Shown here: one piece after another, positions 59,214 through 64,000 of the stretch
Layout: each line of letters starts with the position of its first letter
How positions within the stretch are numbered: position 1 is the stretch's first letter
From: Aquicella lusitana
GTDB lineage: Bacteria > Pseudomonadota > Gammaproteobacteria > DSM-16500
Length of the DNA stretch: 64,000 nt
Direction: 5' to 3'
Assembly: GCF_902459475.1 (NCBI RefSeq)
Contig: NZ_LR699114.1
Location: forward strand, 1,736,001 to 1,800,000
The notes under the pieces: model-generated
What the model saw: only the letters and a program-made list of their open reading frames with translations
The model's database searches: none
Told to the model about the DNA's origin: nothing
Translations under genes and position numbers: made by a program

Positions 59214-61226
59214 TTAACTCACCGTAAAAGCGGACGAATGTCCAATATACGGATAAACTTTTCCACTCCAGCCTGATTTCCAGTCGCCGTAATGCGCGAT
59301 TCGATATACGCCTTTTGGTGTCTCTTTTGGAATACGCCAGACAATCGTAATCAGAGAATTGGCAATGCCGCTACGTTCCCAATGGTATTCGGTATCCCAG
59401 TCATCATCTTTTTTGATTGTTTTCCATTGGCCATTCTCATACCTCTCTATTGCCAGAAAAGTATCCTGCGTATGATAATTATTTTTTGGATGACCACCCC
59501 AAAAAATTGCCTGAACAGTATCTCCAGGATGATAAATGGATTTCACATCCCCGGAAACATCACCGAATGATTTGGATACTGGTTTGTCATCAAACACGAC
59601 GCCCGTTTGCAGATTCGTTTGTGAATCCAGCAGATCAAGCGGCTGCGGCCCTGCGTCAACAGGAACATGAGCAACCAGTGCCCTGGTTAATTTCGCGAAT
59701 TCCTGTTGCAAGGCTGCCTGTGTCCACGGACCAAAATGTGTTGATGCTCCTTCGTAACGCTGCAACTGGTATTCTTCGTAAGTGGCAACATAACCCGCAT
59801 AAGCATTTGACAGAGCAGAAAGCACAACATGGTGGCCCACAGGCAGCTGCTGCGCAACGGTTTCGCGAATGCGGCGACCTGTCATGGTTGTTAATTCAAA
59901 TGGCGCCGCCACAATGACCAGATTACCAATTTTAATCATTTGCAGGGGAAGCACGTTGGGTGTCCATGGATAAGGCTTCATCGCGCCTGTCTGAACAGCA
60001 ATCGGTTTCACACCCTGACACGCGGTGGTGGTCAGTTCGCACGCCAGGCCAGGAATGACATTACCAATGTTTTCGCAACTAATGCCCTGCTTGCCAACAC
60101 CTTCTCCATCCTGTGTGCCAGCCAGCATGGAAACACCAATAGCTGCCGTACAGGTCGTCTGCGGTTTGCCGTTTGTATATTGCGGAACGATGCTTACCTT
60201 GTCCATGGCCACAAAAGTATGCCGATAATCGACATCCCCCGTTATCTGCTCCCCTGCCGCATGGAACAATTGCTTTGCTTTTTCATATTGCGGCTTGCCT
60301 GCTTTTTCTATTGCCAACAACCCCTGCAAGCCTTCGCCTCCTTCATGCCCGTACGGATTGGGTGAAACATCGCCTGCGTTCGCTTGTGCAAATGCCGCCA
60401 CAAAAGTCCCTGGACTTTTGTCTGAACCAAAATCTTTTTCAAAAAGATATTCGGCATAGCCTTTATTATCACTGCTAATTAAATGATTTTTGTTATTCAT
60501 GGAAACGCCATGAATGGGAAACCAATTAATAGTACCGATGGATTTCCCGTCCACACCATCGAATCGAATCAATGTCATTTCAGTGTCCGTATCACCCTGA
60601 TAGCGCGCACGTTCCTGTTGCGGATTAAGCAGATAAGATTGCGGTGAACGGTTATAACTGATACCGGGCAAGGACCCTTTCGCTATCCGGATATGCGCCT
60701 TAGCCATGTTATTTTGCGCGCGTTCGATAGCCGTTACGATGCCGTTCACAATAGCGTCAAAATTTTCGCGGCTAAAACCCAAGGTGGTAAGGTTATAAAA
60801 AGCATAGGTAGAAAAACCGCCGGGCCCGCTATGCGTATGGGTAGCTGTTATCAGTACGTTGCTGTCGCTATAGCGGTCACCATATTTTTCCCTGAGCTTC
60901 ATGACCACATGTTCTTTGATGCCCTGAAAAACCTGACCTAGATCCGCATTCACAAATACTACGCGCTTGCTGTTGCAGGGTGATTCAATCACAAATGCAC
61001 GTGCCCATAAACGTTGAAGAATACCCGCCGTTTTCTGCTGTATCATGCCATAACCCATCATGCCTTCTTCAGCAGCAGGTCCTGTCACATCATAAATGCC
61101 GGCGCCGACATTAAAAGTATTATTATCTTCGCACTTGTTTACTGCAAAAGCGGTGGAAGAGAAAAAAGTGAGTGTCAATGCAATTGAGAGCAAACATCGT
61201 TTAGAACGATAACGCAGAACAGTCAT
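59214..61226 (-). CDS. Neutral/alkaline ceramidase
   Basis: A 670-residue secreted ceramidase, which splits ceramide into sphingosine and fatty acid. A signal peptide (SIALTLTFFSSTAFA) precedes the catalytic domain: FNVGAGIYDVTGPAAE, the zinc-binding ATHTHSGPGGFSTY, and NAGDVSPNPYG, which contains the active-site Ser of this family. The C-terminal 150 residues are an immunoglobulin-like domain (SFGDVSGDVKSIYHPGD). Length and layout match Pseudomonas aeruginosa and eukaryotic neutral ceramidases. Since most gammaproteobacteria lack sphingolipids, host ceramide is the likely substrate. GGAG precedes the start at 61226. Confidence 0.95.
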   Translation of the reverse strand: MTVLRYRSKRCLLSIALTLTFFSSTAFAVNKCEDNNTFNVGAGIYDVTGPAAEEGMMGYGMIQQKTAGILQRLWARAFVIESPCNSKRVVFVNADLGQVFQGIKEHVVMKLREKYGDRYSDSNVLITATHTHSGPGGFSTYAFYNLTTLGFSRENFDAIVNGIVTAIERAQNNMAKAHIRIAKGSLPGISYNRSPQSYLLNPQQERARYQGDTDTEMTLIRFDGVDGKSIGTINWFPIHGVSMNNKNHLISSDNKGYAEYLFEKDFGSDKSPGTFVAAFAQANAGDVSPNPYGHEGGEGLQGLLAIEKAGKPQYEKAKQLFHAAGEQITGDVDYRHTFVAMDKVSIVPQYTNGKPQTTCTAAIGVSMLAGTQDGEGVGKQGISCENIGNVIPGLACELTTTACQGVKPIAVQTGAMKPYPWTPNVLPLQMIKIGNLVIVAAPFELTTMTGRRIRETVAQQLPVGHHVVLSALSNAYAGYVATYEEYQLQRYEGASTHFGPWTQAALQQEFAKLTRALVAHVPVDAGPQPLDLLDSQTNLQTGVVFDDKPVSKSFGDVSGDVKSIYHPGDTVQAIFWGGHPKNNYHTQDTFLAIERYENGQWKTIKKDDDWDTEYHWERSGIANSLITIVWRIPKETPKGVYRIAHYGDWKSGWSGKVYPYIGHSSAFTVS

Positions 61227-61446
61227 GACGCCAATCTCCTGTGGCAAAGGTTCGTGAGTCCTGAAAAGGGACAACTATACGCTTTGAAGTCGGCTGAATT
61301 CCAGCATAATTTCACGAAAAGGAAACGGACACTCCCAAGTTTGCTGAAAACAGATCTTGTCATCCGCCTGCATAAGCTGAATAATAGGCGCGCAAAAAAT
61401 CGTGAACCTGCCACGAAACAACGTTTGAGTCCAAGGAAAGACATCC

Positions 61447-62505
61447 ATGAAAATCATTTATGATAACGACGCATCATCCGATGACGTAACCGCGTTAATT
61501 TATCTTGCCAGTCATCCGGATGTCACACTTGAGGCGGTTACTATCGCTGGCACCGGTGAAGCGCATGGGCCTGATGGCGCAAGGAATATCGCCGATCTCT
61601 GTTATATGCTTGGCAAACCCAATATTCCCATTGCCTATGGCAATGAGAAACCCTGCGACGCTTCAGGAAAACCTTTTCCAGATGTTTTGCGCAATCTAAT
61701 GGACAATCTTTTTAAAGACAAAGATGTCCCCAAACATCCTAACCCGCCTATTAATGATTCCGCTGTTGAACTAATCAAAACTGTGCTCGAATCTAGCAGT
61801 GAAAAAGTCACTATTTTGGCGACGGGCCCTTTAACCAATATTGCTCAATTCATCGAACAATATCCATATCTAAAAGACAACATAGAAAAAATTGTGATCA
61901 TGGGCGGCGCTGTCAATGTCCATGGCAATATAAAAGCGCTCGACCCCACATCAGACAATATTGTGGCCGAATGGAACATCTATGCCGATCCCAAAGCGGC
62001 AGATATCGTCTTCTCCTCCAAAATACCGGTTACCCTCGTGCCTCTCGATGCTACAAACCAGGTGCCAATGACAAAAGCGTTTTATGATTCCTTGAGCCAT
62101 CAACTTCACGCTGGGTTAAAACTTATTTACCAGTTGCTCAAAGTGATAGTAGATAATTATGGGATGGAATTATTTCTTAAGGAATTTTATCTTTGGGATC
62201 CCTTGGCAGCCATGATTTGTGTTGACCCGCAGCTCGCCATCACGAAAACCATGGCAATCGCTATGGATCTTAAAAACGCCCAGACGAAACCCGTGGCTGA
62301 AAACAGCCATGGAGCCTCCCTGATTCAGGTTGCGGTTGAGATACCTCAAGCGCATTTGATACTGGGACAACTCATTAGCGAGATTAAATCCAATCTTATC
62401 CATGCACAAAGCAAGACAACGCCAACTAATCTTTTTCAAATACCGCCGGAAGTCAAAATGGATTCCTTTCAACAGGCTCATTCTTTTGAAAAAAGATTAT
62501 CTTAA
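61447..62505 (+). CDS. Nucleoside hydrolase (IUNH family)
   Basis: A 352-residue nucleoside N-ribohydrolase. The calcium-binding N-terminus YDNDASSDDVTALIYL keeps the DxDxxxDD pattern. Also visible are ILATGPLTNIAQFIE, IVIMGGAVNVHGN, AEWNIYADPKAA (Asn/Asp sugar ligands) and FYLWDPLAAM with the late active-site Asp. The C-terminus is about 30 residues longer than usual. No signal peptide, so it likely works on imported nucleosides in purine/pyrimidine salvage. It is divergent from the ceramidase gene. Confidence 0.93.
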   Translation: MKIIYDNDASSDDVTALIYLASHPDVTLEAVTIAGTGEAHGPDGARNIADLCYMLGKPNIPIAYGNEKPCDASGKPFPDVLRNLMDNLFKDKDVPKHPNPPINDSAVELIKTVLESSSEKVTILATGPLTNIAQFIEQYPYLKDNIEKIVIMGGAVNVHGNIKALDPTSDNIVAEWNIYADPKAADIVFSSKIPVTLVPLDATNQVPMTKAFYDSLSHQLHAGLKLIYQLLKVIVDNYGMELFLKEFYLWDPLAAMICVDPQLAITKTMAIAMDLKNAQTKPVAENSHGASLIQVAVEIPQAHLILGQLISEIKSNLIHAQSKTTPTNLFQIPPEVKMDSFQQAHSFEKRLS

Positions 62506-62522
62506 AATGGGTAATCGACTGG

Positions 62523-62972
62523 TTACGCCTGCTTCGAAGCAAGCCTTGTATCCAGCACCTTACCAACATAAAGGCCCTTACACTCGCGACTAAACCATAC
62601 CCCTCTTGTTTCGCCGTATTCAGTCAGCTTATAGAGGCGATAATAAATATGATCTTGCCATTTTTTGCCAACCGTCGCCTTGCTTGCCCAAAAATCCCCA
62701 TCAATAAAATAAATACCCTGCTGCTTGCGGAGATGAAAAGAGGCATTGCTTAGTTTGATTCCACGATCTGTTTTCATCGGATGGGCAAGCGCGCGACTCA
62801 CTGTGTGAATAAAAGTGCCCGGCAAATGCTCATTACAATAACCCTGCGTCACATTTTTTTTATTTGGGATAGTTTGATAATAGGTTCCTTTCCACGTCAC
62901 CGATCGGTAGTCACAGAAAGCCGTAGCAGGCAAAAGCACCAAAAATAAAATTCCTGCCACGATACGCTTCAC
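62523..62972 (-). CDS. Small secreted protein, unknown
   Basis: A 149-residue protein with a signal peptide (residues 1-20, IVAGILFLVLLPATAFC then DYRS). The mature part has cysteines in QGYCNEH and SRECKGL and many aromatic residues (WKGTYYQT, IYFIDGDFWAS). The GTG at 62972 is chosen because AAGGAGG lies 5 bases upstream; that sequence is inside the end of the CysQ gene, so the two are translationally coupled. Not recognised. Confidence 0.72.
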   Translation of the reverse strand: MKRIVAGILFLVLLPATAFCDYRSVTWKGTYYQTIPNKKNVTQGYCNEHLPGTFIHTVSRALAHPMKTDRGIKLSNASFHLRKQQGIYFIDGDFWASKATVGKKWQDHIYYRLYKLTEYGETRGVWFSRECKGLYVGKVLDTRLASKQA

Positions 62973-62973
62973 G

Positions 62974-63744
62974 CTAACCTCCTTCACTCAAAGCAAATAT
63001 ACGCTCATAAGCGGTAGCAGCAGCGGCAATGATACCATCCACTTTTACCTCATGACGATTAAAAATGAATTCTCCCTTTTTCTTGTCCGTCACCCTGCCT
63101 TGTGCCTCCTGCACAAGCAAAACACCGGCGGCAATATCCCATTCATTTTTGGGGCCCAGACTCCAAGTTGCATCTCCTTGTCCCGCGGCAATCAATGCCA
63201 GCTTATAAGCAATAGAGCCTACTTGTTTGATTTGATGTTGCTGGAATCGCTCCCATTCACCACGCTTATATTCGGATCGACTTGCCAGTAACAAGAATGG
63301 ATTTGAGGTAACATCTGGCGTGCAAACTATTTTCTGATTATTTAACCATGCGCCTTCATTTTTGATGGCATGAAAAAATTCATTGGTAGCCGGATTGAAA
63401 ACAGCTGACAAAACAGGTTTACCTTTTTCAACCAGCGCGACGGAAATGGCATATTCAGGAATGCCGTAAGCGTATTCCTTTGTACCATCAATAGGATCGA
63501 CCACCCATACACGCTCGCATTCCAGCCGCGAAGAATCATCGACGCTCTCTTCGGAAAGCCAACCGATAGCGGGAAATTGACCGCATAATTGCGTTTTCAG
63601 AATCTCATTGGCCAGCAGATCCGCCTTGGTAACAATGTCATTATTTGCTTTTTTTGCGACCGTAAAGCCGGTTTTTTGCAGGCCCAATATTGCCTCACCT
63701 GCTTCTAAAACTGCTTCCCGCAACGCTTTTAATTCATTAGTCAT
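62974..63744 (-). CDS. cysQ: 3'(2'),5'-bisphosphate nucleotidase (CysQ/SuhB family)
   Basis: A 256-residue lithium-sensitive phosphatase of the inositol monophosphatase fold. Metal-site motifs: WLSEESVDD, WVVDPIDGTKEYAYG and NEWDIAAGVLLVQEAQG. The DPIDGTKEY form with Lys-Glu is typical of CysQ, which hydrolyses PAP to AMP, rather than SuhB. It overlaps the upstream gene by 8 bp and the downstream secreted-protein gene's ribosome-binding site. Confidence 0.9.
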   Translation of the reverse strand: MTNELKALREAVLEAGEAILGLQKTGFTVAKKANNDIVTKADLLANEILKTQLCGQFPAIGWLSEESVDDSSRLECERVWVVDPIDGTKEYAYGIPEYAISVALVEKGKPVLSAVFNPATNEFFHAIKNEGAWLNNQKIVCTPDVTSNPFLLLASRSEYKRGEWERFQQHQIKQVGSIAYKLALIAAGQGDATWSLGPKNEWDIAAGVLLVQEAQGRVTDKKKGEFIFNRHEVKVDGIIAAAATAYERIFALSEGG

Positions 63745-64000
63745 ATGATTTAATTAACCTTCTTTGTTCTCTGGTTTTTCTTCTTAGCGCGCGCAAAGCG
63801 TCGTCCAATACTCGCAAAGGATAGATCAGCTTCCAGGGCACTGACCGTTCAATCGTTCGAAGTTTACGCTCAAGCTGCTTGTTTTTTTTAAGCAAGCTGT
63901 TGATATAAGCAAAACCCGGATATACTTTATCAAATTCAGCCTTAAGTGTCTGCCAAGTTGATGAAAAAGCTTCGCTCTCAAATGCTATTTCATCTTTGGC
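63737..64000 (-). CDS. Probable cell-envelope glycosyltransferase-type protein, C-terminal end
   Basis: The last 87 codons of a gene that continues past the window edge. The frame is open from base 64000 to a TAA at 63737-63739. It reads as a helix (LLKKNKQLERKLRTIERS) followed by VPWKLIYPLRVLDDALRALR. A charged coiled coil plus a W-K/R-L-x-x-P-L-R segment is common near the ends of LPS or polysaccharide glycosyl- and methyltransferases. It overlaps cysQ by 8 bp, so the two are co-transcribed. The catalytic part is outside the window. Confidence 0.6.
   Translation of the reverse strand, partial: AKDEIAFESEAFSSTWQTLKAEFDKVYPGFAYINSLLKKNKQLERKLRTIERSVPWKLIYPLRVLDDALRALRRKTREQRRLIKSYD

Overview
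The window looks like the chromosome of a host-adapted gammaproteobacterium, most likely order Legionellales (Coxiellaceae, Aquicella or Berkiella-like). Reasons: the tRNA-Tyr/Gly/Thr-tuf cluster and the 16S-Ile-Ala-23S-5S operon are gammaproteobacterial in layout; PAS-LuxR solo regulators are present; and many genes look eukaryotic (a YKT6-like SNARE, an F-box protein, two protein kinases, an ankyrin protein, a neutral ceramidase). The lineage is an inference from reading; no database search was possible.

Layout. 1-1145: tuf (partial) with its tRNA genes and promoter, minus strand. 1.4-10.8 kb: NUDIX hydrolase, two unknown proteins, an F-box protein, a beta-propeller protein, a shikimate-kinase-like protein and a 1096-residue unknown, probably a host-interaction region. 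10.9-13.6 kb: SPFH protein, GFA-type protein, two GNAT acetyltransferases. 13.7-16.0 kb: a decayed patch with a hicA remnant, hicB, an IS30 remnant and a complete ISL3-type element ending 34 bp from tRNA-Thr(TGT). 16.2-29.8 kb: two PAS-LuxR regulators flank two minus-strand metabolic operons. Operon A encodes an amino-acid dehydrogenase, an FAD amine oxidase and a DMT exporter. Operon B encodes a DRE-TIM aldolase, an alpha/beta hydrolase, an isopropylmalate-dehydrogenase/CinA fusion, an RraA aldolase, an amidohydrolase, an MFS exporter and a YciI protein. Both operons carry the same 27-bp block with a perfect 7-5-7 inverted repeat at the same distance from a TATATT -10 box, so they probably form one regulon. 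30.8-36.2 kb: the rRNA operon with promoter, boxA sites and terminator.

36.4-51.7 kb is mostly housekeeping: an ankyrin protein, uvrA, an MFS transporter, ssb, a TPR protein, a 2H phosphoesterase, a secreted NagZ-like enzyme, a PEBP protein, birA, an isochorismatase, a formimidoylglutamase-like protein, mutY, yggX, a lipoprotein and tRNA-Phe, followed by an ISL3 end remnant. 51.9-62.5 kb is rich in host-directed candidates: a tyrosine-kinase-like protein, DsbD, a YKT6-like R-SNARE with longin domain and C-terminal CysCys, a GH18 protein, a second kinase with a bipartite NLS-like sequence, a neutral ceramidase and a nucleoside hydrolase. 62.5-64.0 kb: a small secreted protein, a CysQ-like phosphatase and the C-terminus of a probable envelope-polysaccharide protein.

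The two most notable items are the full-length YKT6 mimic (56308-56877) and the operator-linked two-operon metabolic regulon (17495-29803). No CRISPR array, prophage or recognisable secretion-system gene is in the window, so delivery of the effector candidates is inferred only from their eukaryotic-like domains.
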